A stretch of 64,000 bases of DNA. Origin: Todiramphus chloris collaris (taxonomy: Eukaryota > Chordata > Aves > Coraciiformes > Alcedinidae). Positions 1 through 12,250 of this stretch are shown here, in pieces. The first letter of the stretch is position 1, and each line of letters begins with the position of its first letter. A program made the position numbers and the translations under genes. The notes beneath the pieces are model-generated. The model was given only the letters and a program-made list of their open reading frames with translations. It was not told where the DNA came from and did no database searches. The stretch is from assembly GCA_025345505.1 (NCBI GenBank), contig JANVCC010000047.1, forward strand, positions 9,958,413 to 10,022,412. The letters are read 5' to 3'.

Positions 1-1191
1 TGGCCTAGGAGGAGCAATTCAAAGCAGGAAACACTGATGCTCAGACATGTTTTACTCTCTCTGATGCAGTAGCCAGCATTATGCTGTGCATCTGGGGGAT
101 GTCTGACAGACTTGGTGAACAGAAGAATGTGTCTATACATTACTGTTGCTCATACAAGAAATGTTGCATCTGGACATGACCCAGAGCCTGTTGATGTCAG
201 TGGGGATATTCCTCCTACCTCAAGTGATTTAATCTCATGCTGTGTGTTTAGTGGACTTGCAGACTGGTTCTCAGATACTTAATGAGTATTTGAATGTGAT
301 AATAGTCTGCAGTTCAAAGTGAGCATGAGAAAGATTGTGTGATTGTCTACAAGCTGCTTGCTCTGTAAATTCATGTTGTCTATTCCACATAAATAACGCT
401 GTAGTTCTGTAACCTTGCAAAACTGTTGGTTTAATATTCCTTTTTTCAGCGTCACTGAAATAATGAGCTTGATTTTTACCTGCAATGTAATGAACAGATA
501 TTGATATCTTTAAATTACTTCCAAGCTGGTTTAGCAACATTTTTCTTTTCCAAGTAACATTTTTTCTTTTCCACATTAGTATTTGCTGTTGTTTGCTTTC
601 TTGTATGTTTAACCACCTTGCTGATGGCTTTATACTTTCCTCTTTGAGATTTCTAAGTCTGAGGAAGCATGAGAGTGTCTAGCACCATAGCAATAACTGT
701 GACTGATGGATCTCTATAATATTAAGGGTAAAGTTAGAAACTAAAGAGCAATAATTTCTGAGGGAAACCATAGAAACAGTTTTCCCACTTCTTACTCTCT
801 CCTGGTTCCTCAAAAAACCACTAAAGTAGCATGTGGCCTCTATGATGAAAGTTAGCCATAAAATTCTGTCCACACAGCTTAATTACTCACTATGGAGACT
901 ACAAGAATGTGTAGAAACAATTCTCAACAGGAAACAACAAAATAATATATTTATTTTATGTCTTTTGACAAACTAAGGTATCTTTCTGCCACTCTGCCTT
1001 TGTCATGATGTCCAGTGCATTATCTCCGTTTTCTTTTCACCTTCATGAGTTCAGTTATACTTTTCTTACCCTTGTTCATCCATTGAGATTATACAAATGA
1101 TCCTATAGTTGTCTTAGTAATTTTTTGGGGCACTTCTTAAACAGAAGTACTACATTTTCTGTTGTCAAGGGATATGGTACTGACCATATCA
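1..1191. other. AT-rich non-coding DNA
   Basis: I see no coding region, RNA gene or recognisable repeat here. Open frames are at most about 100 codons, start in AT-rich DNA and show no domain I know. The stretch looks like ordinary intergenic or intronic sequence. Confidence 0.6.
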
Positions 1192-1371
1192 GTAGGCACT
1201 GGAACAGGCTGCCCAGGGAGGTGGTGGAGTCACCATCCCTGGAGGTGTTTAAAGAACGATTAGATATGGAGCTTGAGGATATGGTGTAGTGGTTGAGAAA
1301 TGCTAGGACAAAGGTTGGACTTGATGACCCTGGAGGTCCTTCCAACCATAATGATTCTATGATTCTATGAT
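1192..1371 (+). mobile_element. CR1 LINE, 3' tail fragment
   Basis: This is a 5'-truncated CR1 retrotransposon on the + strand. It opens inside the end of ORF2, where the DNA reads as ACTGGAACAGGCTGCC and GTGGTGGAGTCACCATCC, the [14 protein letters not shown] stretch shared by all CR1 copies in this window. It then runs through the CR1 3' UTR (GGTCCTTCCAACC) and stops in two copies of the octamer ATTCTATG. CR1 integrates by target-primed reverse transcription and usually truncates at the 5' end, so a 180-bp tail is typical. The element is non-functional. The 5' boundary is uncertain by about 10 bp. Confidence 0.95.
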
Positions 1372-4300
1372 AATTTTGTTAGATATCTTCATTATGAGAC
1401 CACAAATTTGTGTGCTAATCATACAATTCTGGGACGATGGCATCTGTCTCCTCCCACATTCTTTCCTTCTTCAACACTTGTTTCATCCTGTCACTAGCAC
1501 ACTAGGCATTGGAAAAGTTTAAAAGAACATCTGAGGAAACCTAGCAGATCCTGGACTTTTGAAACTTCTTTTCATTGAAGCAGAAGCTGTTTGTGTTCCC
1601 TTTCTGCCCTTGATGCCAACTGCAAACATGTAAATGTGTTGTTCTGTAAGGCTAGTACTAGTGTCCTACATATAGTGTGTGTCCTGGCTTTGGGGTGGAA
1701 AAAGTCTAACTGCTAGAGTGTACTAGACTGAAGTATCTTTGTTTTTTGGAGGAGACTGTGGGTTCACTATGAAATGTTTCATTTCAGCACATATTTTTAT
1801 ACACCATAAACAGAAAACTGAACAATTCTCAGATAAATACTACAATGCACTTCAGATCTGCCATCCTCCTGTCTTAATTTTAGCAAGGTATTTGTGTAAT
1901 CATTTGTTAATAAAGCCTAAGCTTTGGAAACTCAGTGCTGCAGTCAAAAGTACATCTAATAGTACCTCATGCTTTGCTTACTTGTCTGCCAGTTAGTGAA
2001 AAGCACATACAGAATATGCTTTCTAACAAGTTGGTAGAAGAAAGGTATTTCCTTTTTCACACAATGTAGGGGTTTTTTTGGTTTGGTTTGGTTTTGTTTT
2101 CCAGAATTGCCTTGCTTGTATTTCAAAATCATTCCACAATTTTTTAGCAATATCCTGTTAGCTTCCTACTGTTTTTTTTCTGAGAAGAAGCTGACTCATT
2201 TACAGATTAGAAGTATGGATCAAGAATTCCATTTATGCATATTCTAATTCTGCCAGAAATTCTTCTTCTATTCATGGGAGCCACATGCAGAAAATTGGAG
2301 GAGGTAAAAAGAGATTTATGGCAGCACGATGATACTTGAACAAAATGACCAACCATTTAAATCTGTTTGTTAGATTTGTCTTTTTTTTAAATAATGTGGA
2401 CTCTTAAAATCACAATACTCAAAAATGTGGAATGAATTATTGATTAGGTTTGAATGGTTTATTTTATGGAAGCCTTGTTGCTTAATGTTTTGTTTTGCTT
2501 GGGACTCTGGTTTGCTCTTAGATACTTGGAGTTAAGCTACTGTGGGACTCTAAAAGAATAAGGTTGCAATGTCTGTAACATACCTGTAATACAGGAGATC
2601 TGACACTACAATAATATACTATTACAAATAATTACAGGTTCTAGAAGCCCTGGAGTTAGTTCAACCTATAGTGATCATTTTATTGAGCACCACTTAAGAA
2701 GTCCAGGAGGCTGGAGTGGCATAATGTCACCTTTCCCGAGCAGAGCTTATCCTAACCCCTGAATCTCAAATATCAAACTTGTTCTCTGGGCAGGCTAGCC
2801 TTTTTTAGGCTCACTTGAAGAAGTATCCTTGAAGCTCTTTCTAGCTTGACAGAAATGGTGATTTCCTCTGTGCTTTCAAAACAGTGTTTTCAAATACTTT
2901 CTTTTCATTCCACTGTCCATATTTTGATTGCTTTGACAGAAAACAAAGAATCTGTGGGAGGGACAGCCAAGTGATCGTTACAGAGACTTTAAGAATGAAT
3001 GGAAAAACATGTTTTCTCTCAAAAATTGTTTCATTTTTTCGTCTCTTCAACTCATCATTCGGATTTGAAGTCTCTTTCTTTATAGCAGTAGGTGTCCTAG
3101 TTTATAGGGATTTTTTAAAAACAGTTGAAACATAAATTATGGTTTCTGCATATTAATACTTCTACTAAGTATATTCTGTTCCATAAGTTTTTATGTCATA
3201 TTCATCTCATTAAAGCACTTCCTAAATAAAGTCTGAAGGAATGTAATTAACATGTGCCATATGTTTGTTTTTTCAGCCTCTCTCCCATTGGGAAGAAGGA
3301 GTGCAGTGGAATATTTTTCTTCTCATGTTATTTAATTAGACACACGCAAACTGTTCTAAACTTCTATAGGAGCAAGAAAGATTTTTTTTTTTTTTAATTG
3401 TATTTTCCTAATACAAGGGAGTTTTTAAAGTCTGTAAAAGTTTCTGGTTTACGTTATTCATTCCTCAGTCAGTCCCTGTCTGTTGTCTGTGGACAAATAA
3501 GGTGTGTTGCTTTTTCCAGACTAATAAAGTTCGTGACCACAGCTTACCTTAGAATTATGGGCAAACTTTTATATTTAATACCACTTTGATATATATATAT
3601 AACTATATATATATATAGATAAATATATTTCTTTACAATAGGTGGAATAACTTGCAAAGTTCAAAACATTGCTACTTTGAAGTGCATACCCTCCATGAAC
3701 AGCAAGAATAAATAAGCTGTCTTCGTAGCATTCAGTCAACACTTAGATCTTTGAAAAAAGTGCATCTTAATCCTCACATTTTTTTTAACTGCTAAGTATT
3801 ACATTATTCAGAAATAAATTCCCAAACACAATAAGCAAATTTAAACAAGCTGGTGCATAGTGCTTTGGTTACCTTCTTTAGATTAGAATGTGAATGCTGT
3901 ATTTTTTATAACATAAAGAGTTCAAGACTCTTTGCAGTTATTTTATTGAACAAGTCGGACAACCCTATGCTTCCATTTATACAACACTGAAGTGGATAGG
4001 AAAGTAGAAAGGTAAGAACATTATACCCTAACTCTAAGTGCAACACTGTCATGGAGAATTTCAGACATGATGTTATTTGGAGAGTATTAGAGCTGTAACA
4101 CTGCCACACAATGCACGTATAACATGGGTTAGCAAGGAGCTAAGGTCTCCTGGGTTCTCTCTTCCCCTAGACAGAACGACACCAGAAACCTATGCCTAAT
4201 GTCATTAAGTGGCAAATATCACCTCGTCCAAGTAACATTTTCTCAGTGTTTTTATATTGCTTCTCTGTTTCTTTTTCACCAATTTCAGTGAGTGATCCTT

Positions 4301-5624
4301 AAGCTGTGTATTGAAAATCCAATGTATTTTGTGAAAGGTTGCAACACAGGAAGTGTAAAGAAGGAAATACAGCAACTTAAGAGTCTGGAAATCCACCACC
4401 TAGGATTGCTCTATTTGTTCAAATGGCTTTTTTTCCCTGTCCTTGTGTTTAGATCCAGGCCACAGTGGAAATCAACAGATTCTCAGAGCTGACAGGTTTG
4501 CTTTCACTGTTGCCACTAGACAGAAAATGGGTTGGAATTAGACACGTCATTGAAAGAGACTAACATACTCCCATGGCTCATGTCCAAGCGCATTACTGGA
4601 ACAAAGGCAGAGAACTGTAAGAACTGTTACTATGAGAATAGGCTTTATGACAATGGGCTTGCTTGGATCTCCATCTTCCTCGACATTTTTGTCTCATCTT
4701 GCTTTAATTCATTGCACATTTATTTCCTTAGCACCAGAAACTGGTTTTTCTTTCTTTATGTCAGCACTGCTGTCACTGTAATGGTTGTTCCCAAGCATTG
4801 CACATATTTTCATTTACAGCTAAGACTAAGGATTTTAGGACTGTATTTTTTTCTTTTCCAGTCCTTCCTCAGAGAGCAGTAATTTTCTATCTGATCTATC
4901 ATCTTCTGGTACCTACTACAAATGAATATTATATATTTATAGACTTAAATTTATTGTAGATTAGTACCTCCACTGGAAGAATTTTAGGCTGTGCAGAAAA
5001 ATCCTTTTTTAAACCACAGCTTTAGTGACTTCTCCTATCCACATTTATTCAGTTGTCTACTTTACTAATCCTGTTTATTCAGCTTGTATAGTCATCCCTC
5101 TCCCTGTTATGCCACTTTACCTGATCCAGTTTAGTACAATTAGGCTTTATCAGTTTACCATTATTACTCTCATTTTCCATCTGCTTTGCTTTGCCACCAA
5201 AGAACATCTCATTAGATCCACTGCAGTTAAGCGGTTGCTATTTCAACTGTTTGTCTTTTCTAAGCAATTGATTGACATTATTAGATACCAGCAGTTAGTT
5301 ACTACTTTGTTTTTAAGGATTATCCTCTGTTCCCGCCATTTTCTGATTATCATCTAACTGCTGTTTTTACCGTGAATCACTTATAATTACCATTCTTTCC
5401 AAATTTCTATCTTCTGCAGTCTATTTTCATAATTTTGCTTTGGAATTTGCATTAAACTTTTACAATAGGTACTCCAAATCCTTCGCTGCTGTCAGCTGTG
5501 TAGGTCCTTACCTGAAAACCCTCTGCTTTGCCATCTGAAATGGATGCTGAATGGGGCTTACTTTCTTAACTGTTTGCTGTATATAAAAATAGGATAAGTG
5601 ATACAGTAAGTGTTTTCTGACACC
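1372..5624. other. AT-rich unique DNA, no gene seen
   Basis: The stretch is AT-rich with several T-rich runs, including a 14-T run at 3382-3395 and a TA dinucleotide tract. Frames are short and interrupted on both strands. I recognise no exon, RNA gene or transposon. Confidence 0.55.
3589..3628. repeat. (TA)n microsatellite
   Basis: Alternating TA units occur in two blocks separated by AC and followed by GATAAATAT. It is a simple dinucleotide repeat, probably length-polymorphic. Confidence 0.9.
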
Positions 5625-5970
5625 AGGGGGTTCTTATAAATATATGAATACCTTAAGGAAAGGTGTGAAGAAGAGAGAGCCAAGCTTTTTTCAGTGGTGC
5701 CCAGTGACAGGACCAGATACAATAGGCACAAACTGAAACACAGGAGGTTCCCTCTGAGCATCAGGAAACACATTTTTACTGTGGGAGTTACTGAGCACTG
5801 GCAAAAGTTGCCCAGAGAGGTTGTGGAGGCTCCCTCTTTGGATATATTCAAAAGCTCTCTGGGCATGATCCTGGGCAGTCAGCTCTGAGTGGCCCTGCTT
5901 GAGCAGAGGGGTGAAACAGATGACCTCCAGACATCTCTGCAAACCTTAATCCTTCTGTGATTCTGTGATC
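5625..5970 (+). mobile_element. CR1 LINE, 3' fragment
   Basis: This + strand CR1 fragment begins in the C-terminal part of ORF2. Frames in the DNA read FSVVPSDRTRYNRHKLKH and then HWQKLPREVVEAPSLDIF, the conserved CR1 C-terminus. It continues through the 3' UTR to a tail of ATTCTGTG units ending at 5970. It is diverged from the copies at 1192 and 34560, with octamers reading CTGTG rather than CTATG, so it probably belongs to a different CR1 subfamily. About 85% or more of the element is missing from the 5' side. The left edge is approximate. Confidence 0.93.
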
Positions 5971-7045
5971 AGCAGACATCAATCTTGCAGATTATCTCAA
6001 AAACACAGGACTTTCGTCAGCAAACTTTCCCCCATCCCTAAAGCTTGTCACTCTTCCCAATGAAAAATAAAGCTCCCTAATTGCATCTTATTTCCAGTTC
6101 CTTCTTCACCTTATGTTTCATTTTCTGTCTGACTCATTTGAAATACTTCATAAATATTCATCATCTCAAAATATTGTTTTGTTCCTTTTTCACAGTGTAA
6201 AACTCAGGCAGCTGGAAGTTAGGTGGAACATAGTTACTGTGGTAAGAGTTATCCACAGTTTTCGTCCCCAGACAACATTCCAGGTATCGAACTATGTTCC
6301 CTTTCTGCTTATTTCTTGTTCCCCTTTGGCCCATTGAACTTGGTTGCTTGGAGGTCTGTGCTTTAAAGGTCTATTTTCCTGACAATGATATAATACAGAT
6401 TGAACTGGGTGTTATAAAATGTAATACCTGGCAAATTGTAGTTTAATGATCTGGGGGAAAGCCATGTAATTTCTCAGCTTTTCTATGCTGTCAAGACAAA
6501 GCGAAGGATGAGTGAAATTTAAATATAGCAATGGTTGGGTTAGAAAGCTCACTTTGACATTAAATTTGCTTCCAGAAGTGTTTCTTTTTGATGCTCAACT
6601 CCATGGTGCATATAGAATATATAATTGAAGACAGGAGCTTTTTTTCCTATCAGTGTATTTGATGGACAAGAATAGTCTTCATAAATTCCAAGGAAAGTTC
6701 CTATAGAAATTGCTGATAACCAAATTTCTCATTCATAATAATGCTGCATTATGTTTGACAGTTTCAGACTGAGCTTTGTCAGTGGTTAGTTATTAATGGC
6801 AGGAACATGAAGCAATGAAATTTGGTTGAGACAGTAATGCGGAGAGGAAATATAGGTAAAAACTGAAATGCCAGGATAGAATTGCTAATTCTCACAGAAC
6901 TGTAATGTATAGTGAAGCACAATGATTTTTCATTGTTTTACTCAATGTATAACTGCCACATTCACACGGTGAAATTCTGCTCATTGTTTTGTTTGTACAT
7001 GAAGAGCTCCAAGATAGCACTGAGATATATCACAAAATAAAATTA
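5971..7045. other. AT-rich non-coding DNA
   Basis: Nothing recognisable lies between two CR1 fragments. No long frame, RNA-like fold or repeat unit was seen. Confidence 0.55.
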
Positions 7046-7232
7046 TCACAGAATCACAGAATGTTAGGCATTGGAAGAGACCTCGAAAGATCATCTAGTC
7101 CAACCCCCTTGCTACAGCAGGATCACCTAGATCAGGTCACACAGGAACATGTCCAGGTGGCTTTGAATGTCTCCAGAGAAGGAGACTCTACAACCTCCCT
7201 GGGCAGCCTGTTCCAGTGCTCTGTCACCCATA
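7046..7232 (-). mobile_element. CR1 LINE, 3' tail fragment (minus)
   Basis: Read on the minus strand this is a CR1 3' end. The + strand starts with the inverted octamers (CACAGAATCACAGAATG), then GGAAGAGACCTCGAAAGATC and GTCCAACCCC, the inverted CR1 3' UTR. It then gives the inverted end of ORF2 (CTCCCTGGGCAGCCTGTTCC). It is about 187 bp long and truncated within the last codons of ORF2. It closely resembles the 3' end of the long copy at 14236, so both probably come from the same subfamily. Confidence 0.95.
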
Positions 7233-7954
7233 TGCTTTAAAATTATCAAAGCATATTAATATTTCTTCATACTCTTTAATGTTTCCAATTTGAAATGGAT
7301 TTGCCTTATGCAAACTTCAGTCCCTGCCTGTGATTAATTTGAAATTCTTTCTTTAATTGACAAAGTAGTACACCATAAAAAAAATATTTTAAAAATTTTG
7401 GTGAATGGTAGTGCAAAATATTAAGCTATTAGTCATGTAATATGACTGATATATTTTCATTCAAACTTAGAAAAATTAATTATTCATGGCCAAGCACCAA
7501 ATGAGGGGGCTCTGTGAAGCTGAAGAAGTTATGACTGTTTGCCGTAGCAGAGCTCTCAACCTGAATACTTCAGAGTGATACAGAAACAGGAAAAAGCATA
7601 GAGCTGAAGACTTGAGTTTAAGATGTCCTCTCTTCTGTTTTTATGTTTAAATAAAGAATGTTTAGAAACTTTCTGCTAAACCTAACTTTCTGCCAGTTGA
7701 TCCAGAAGTATACTGTGAAAAGCAGCCTTATGTCCAGTAGAACAAGAAAAGGATCTGTGAAATAATCAAGAACTTCAAGGAAGAGCACTGTAATTTCAAG
7801 GTTTAGACATTTAAAATAAGAGGTATTTCTTTCCAAATATTTAAAAACAAAAAAAAAAAAAGGCATCTCTACACATAGTGTGTGACAAAATATAGGGACA
7901 CGGTAAGGTACACTGTTTCAACTCTGCTCATCCTCATTGGATTTCTGCATTCAC
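7233..7954. other. AT-rich non-coding DNA
   Basis: The stretch is AT-rich with an A13 run at 7849-7861. No gene or element is recognised. Confidence 0.5.
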
Positions 7955-8405
7955 ATGTTTTAGGTGAGACCAAAGATCCATATCGTTCAATGTCTTGACA
8001 CCAGTTATGTCCAACAGCACATAGTAAGGAAAACATATCAGAAAAGGATAAACATGGAGTGCTGTTTCCCCAGAATAACCTCACAGTTTGGAAATCAGGA
8101 ACATTCAGAGAGAAAGATGATGTCCTGTATCTTCCTCTGAGCAGAGTTTTCTTCCAGGAACTTGTACAGTTGTCTTCTAAATTCTCTTGTATGTTATCAT
8201 CCACAACATCCTGTTGCAAGCAATTCCACAGTAGAGCAGTATTTTCTACGAAGAACCACTTATCTTTTGTTCTTGTCACATCTTCAAAAATTTAATATCC
8301 TCTTTTCCACTGGAAGAGACAGTGAATGATGGTTCCATATTTACCTTTCCAAAGCTGCTCATGAGTTCACAGACTTCTGTCATGTAGCCCTTCAGCTGAT
8401 TGTCA
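7955..8405 (-). mobile_element. Ancient CR1/L3-like LINE fragment
   Basis: This is a heavily diverged LINE fossil in minus orientation. The + strand keeps, in order, the landmarks of an old CR1/L3-type 3' region. These are GACCAAAGATCCATAT, CCAGAATAACCTCACAG, TTCCAGGAACTTGTACAG, ATCCACAACATCCTG, AATTCCACAGTAGAG and GAAGAACCACTTATC, then a match to the conserved 'CATGAGTTCACAGACTTCTGTCAT' area given here only by position (8360-8383). It lacks the ATTCTATG octamer tail of the younger copies. Frames across it (a 136-codon minus frame) are remnants and not a host gene. The family was assigned by memory of consensus patterns without alignment, so the subfamily is open. Confidence 0.7.
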
Positions 8406-10180
8406 GGCTAAAGTTCACAGCTGTGCACTTTATTGCATTGGCAAACACAGGATGGAAAGTGACCTGCAATCTTTGCTGTATTTGGTGATTGTTCTGCTCC
8501 CCATGTGTGACCAAGGATAAGAAAAGCTGGAAGGAGAACCCTACAGTCAACCCAAGAACAGCATTTGATGATATTTTAGCAACAGTCTTCTTAGCAGCTG
8601 ATAGGTTTAGTCAAGAGTATAAAAAAGTAGTATAAAGTGTACCTAGATATGGTTTTTTACTACTTATTTTAAAGCTACTTTATAGCTTTTTATTTTTTAA
8701 AAAAATCACATGTGGATTGCACTTGGTAAGAAGTAAGGTAAGAAATGGGAACACTGTGAGAAAAAAGCATAGGAAATGCTTTTCTGCCTTTCAATTGGTG
8801 TACTTATAACACAGCAATTGATATAAAAGTTGAGTTCCAGGTACAAGCCCAGAGTGATGTTCCAAGTGTGTAAAATGGAAACTGCAGAAAAAGCTCTTTC
8901 TCACCCTGATTCCAGCTTTGAGCACTAACCATACTCTTAGGGAAGACAGTCTGTGACAAGTTTCTTGAAGATGTCCACCATGAAGGAGGTTCTTTTGCTT
9001 CTCCCTTCTCATCCCACTTTTCTACAGATAACCTATTGCTGATTTAGGAAAAAAAAAAAAAAACAAACAAAACCCCCACCAAAATCAACTGCTTTTATTA
9101 CTTATTTTCTGCACAAAGAACAGGCAGAGTTAATTGCAAGAATAAAACATATAAATCTTTTTTTTATTTTTGTATGAGACAGCAAATGACTCCCATTTGC
9201 TGAAAAAATGACAATGCTTTGGGCCAAATGGACTCCAACACAATATTGATTAGGACTATTATAGCCCATCAAGGAATAAATGGGACAGCAATTTCCAAAA
9301 TGCTCCCGTATTTTGTGTGATAGAAAGAGAACGACAAATGATTTGACACAGAAAGAGCCAAAGTAACTGGCATTACAGATGAAAATTACAGACATTAATA
9401 TGGATATAATATGGCCAAGGAAGCTATGAAAAAGAGATTTACAAATAATCTTATTTCATTAATTTATTCTTATATAAATATTTGTGTGATAATTAATTAA
9501 TACATTTGAAAGCATTTTAAAGAAAGCTGAATGTTCATAACTAAATATATTCAGAGATTCTGTCCAACATGCTGGAATATTCCCAGCTCCCCCAGAGCTG
9601 CATGAAGCCTTATGCCTTCTTTTTATGCACACATCATCCTACAGGGAACATAACATTCATCAGAAATGGTAGAGTGCTCCCTGAATTGTCCTGGTTTCTC
9701 CTCTGTGAAGTTTTGTGATTGCTGTGTAGTGAGCAGGGGCTTACGTGGTGCCACTCCTCCTGCTTCTTTCTACCTGGGTGCCCCCCCAAGGCTGGTCAGT
9801 GTGCTCAGCCTTGACTCCAGCTAGGGCTGTGGGGCTGCTGAGTGCAGGCGTGAGGTGGCAGTACGTTAGAAGCACCCAACACTTCACGTCTGGAGCCCAG
9901 AGCTCTAAGGGGTCAGTTGTACGAGCATAGCCTGAGGCCTTATCCCAGCAGCAGACAGCTCAGAAGTTGATACTACCCCAAACTGGATCACATGGACTCC
10001 AGTGGAAGACAACTGCAGATTCGTTTACAATGTGAGGCAGGATGTTTCTTGAAAAGCAGGCACCAGTAATGGAGTCTAGCCTGTTCCCTTCAACTCTTAC
10101 CTTATTTGCATCAGCATTTTGGAGACTGTTAACTGTTAGACATCTGTACATCTTGGTACATCTGTAGTCACATATAGAGT
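8406..10180. other. Mostly AT-rich DNA with a GC-richer patch
   Basis: An A15 run lies at 9049-9063. A GC-richer patch at about 9725-9960 contains scattered CpGs, but I could not tie it to a gene or repeat. No coding region is supported. Confidence 0.5.
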
Positions 10181-10490
10181 TATAGAATCATAGACTCATA
10201 GAATGGCTAGGGCTGTAAGGGACTTCCAAAGGTCATCTAGTCCAGCCCCCTGCAGTGAGCAGGGATACCCTCAACTAGACCAGGCTGCTCAGAGCCTTGT
10301 CCAACCTCACCTTGAATATCTCCAGGGATGGGGCCTCAACCACCTCCCTGGGTAGCCTATTCCATTGTTCTACCACCTTCAATGTAAAGAACTTCTTCTT
10401 GATATCCAATCTAAATCTACTCTTCTCTAATTTAAACCCATTACCCCTCGTCCTTTCACTACAGGCCCTGGTAAACAGCCCCTCATGTTG
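10181..10490 (-). mobile_element. CR1 LINE, 3' fragment (minus)
   Basis: This minus-strand CR1 3' end starts with inverted octamers (ATAGAATCATAGACTCATAG). It then covers the 3' UTR and the ORF2 C-terminus. The minus frame gives [39 protein letters not shown] and APSLEIFKVRLDKALSSLV, a nearly undamaged CR1 ORF2 tail of about 80 codons. It ends near 10490. Only about 70 bp separate it from the next CR1, which has its own 3' terminus, so these are two independent insertions. Confidence 0.95.
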
Positions 10491-10560
10491 TAAATGAGTT
10501 TTCTGTAGTTGATGGTGGCTCTGTACCACTCTCATTTATCTTTCAGTGCAAATCACAGCT

Positions 10561-12250
10561 CATAGAATCATAGAATGGTAGGGGTTGGAAGGGACCTCTG
10601 GAGATCATCGAGTCCAACCCCCCTGCCACCACAGGATCACCCAGGGCAGGCCACACAGGAACACATCCAGGTGGGTCTTGAAAGTCTCTAGAGAAGGAGA
10701 TTCCACAGCCTGTCTGGGCAGCCTGTTCCAGTGCTTTCTCACAGTGAAGAAGTTTTTCCTCATGTTGAGGTAGAACTTCCTGTGTTTCACCTTGCTACCA
10801 TTACCTCTTGTCCTATAACAGGGCACCACTGAAAAGATGGCCATTGCCCCTTCTACTTGACACCCACCCTTCAGATATTTGTAAACATTAATAAGATCAC
10901 CTATCAGTCTTCTCTTTTCCAGGCTAAACAGACCCAGGGTTTTCAGCCTTTCCTCATAAGAGAGATGTTCCAGTCCTTTCATCATCTTCGCAGCTCTCCG
11001 TTGGACTCTGTCTAGTATTTCCCTGTCCCTCTTGAACTGGAGAGACCAGAACTGGATACTCCAAATGTGGTCTCACTAGTGCAGAGTAGAGGAGGAGAAG
11101 AACCTTCCTCGACCTTCTGCACACACTTCTCTTTATGGACTCCAGGATACCACTGGCATTCCTGGCCACAAGGGCACATTTCTGTTTCATGAATAACTAG
11201 TAAGTCCACCAGGATGCCAAGGTCCCTCTCCATGGAGCTGCTTTCCAGCCCGTTTACCCCTAACCTGTTGCGGTATATTGTGTTGTTCCTCCCCAGGCGC
11301 AGGACTCTATACTTACCCTTGTTGAACTTCATTAGGTTTGCCTTTGCCCAGCTCTCCAGCCTGTCCAGATCTCACTGGATGGCAGCACAGCCTTCTAAGG
11401 TATCAGCCACTCCTCCCAGTTTAGTGTCATCAGCAAACTTACTGAGGGTACACTCTGTCCCTTCATCCAGGTCATTGATGAAGATGTTGAATAAGACTGG
11501 ACCTAGAAGTGACCACTGGGGAACTCCAGTAGTTACAGGTCACCAGCTGGACTGCACCACAGATCACAACCCTCCAAGCTCTATTGTTCAGACAATTCTC
11601 AACCCATCTCACTGTCCGCTCTTCTAACCTACACTTCCTGAGCTTACCCACGAGGATGTTATGGGAGACAGTGTCAAAAACCTTGCTGAAGTCAAGGTAG
11701 ACAACATCCACTGCTCTCCCTGCATCTACCCATTCAGTCACACCATTATAGAAGGCTACCAGATTAGTCAGACATGACTTCCCTATAGTAAATCAATGCT
11801 GGCTACTGTTGATAACCTTTTCTTCTATGTGCTGAGATACGATCTCTAGAATGAGCTCCATTACCTTTCCAGGGATGGAAGTGAGGCTGAGTGGTCTGTA
11901 ATTATCAGGGTCTTCTTGCCCTTTTAGAAGACTGGAGTGACATTGGCTTTCCTTCACTCCTCAGGCACCTCTCTTGTTCTCCATGATCTTTCAAAAATGA
12001 TGGAGAGGGGTAGAGCAACAACATCATCCAGCTCCTTCAGCACTCTTGTGTGCAGCCCATCAGGGCCCATGAATATGTGTGTGTGTGTTCAGTTTATGCA
12101 AATGATTTCTAACTCAGTCCTCATCAACCAGTGGAGACTCTTCCTCCTTCCTAAGCTGTGTCACTCATTCTTGCTTTGCCTCAATGATTCCCTACAAGGA
12201 GGTAGCTCTGCCACTATGAGGTACATCTCTGCAGCATCTGAGATAAGCAG
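10561..12250 (-). mobile_element. CR1 LINE, about 1.7 kb, truncated (minus)
   Basis: This longer minus-strand CR1 runs from the inverted octamer tail at 10561 through the 3' UTR and the last two thirds of ORF2. It fades out near 12250 in the linker before the reverse transcriptase. Several frames are used across it, so ORF2 is broken by multiple frameshifts and stops. It lacks the endonuclease and ORF1. A (GT)n patch near 12077-12088 interrupts the linker remnant. Its neighbours on both sides are same-strand CR1 copies. The 5' limit is approximate because the linker decays gradually. Confidence 0.93.
10605..12000 (-). pseudogene. CR1 ORF2 remnant (reverse transcriptase, C-terminus)
   Basis: This is the remnant of the CR1 ORF2 polyprotein, which in a live element nicks DNA and reverse-transcribes its own RNA. 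Pieces in different minus frames give, from N to C: the pre-RT motif area near 11900; RT motif A as VVYLDFSKVFDTVSHNIL near 11650-11715; MKFNKGKYRVLRLG near 11290-11332; then [20 protein letters not shown] and ERTRGNGSKVKHRKF-like tail text near 10800-10930. The catalytic FADD block lies in a damaged stretch near 11430. At least three frame changes separate these pieces, so no product is expected. Confidence 0.88.

Noticed and set aside
4532-4882. 116-codon + frame as a possible gene
   Set aside because: It lies in AT-rich DNA with no domain, no splice context and biased hydrophobic text from T-rich sequence; consistent with chance.
7869-8279. 136-codon minus frame as a host gene
   Set aside because: The DNA matches the pattern of an old CR1/L3 3' region, so the frame is a transposon remnant.
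9725-9960. GC-richer patch as a CpG island or LTR
   Set aside because: CpG content is modest, and there are no TG...CA ends, duplication or promoter motifs.
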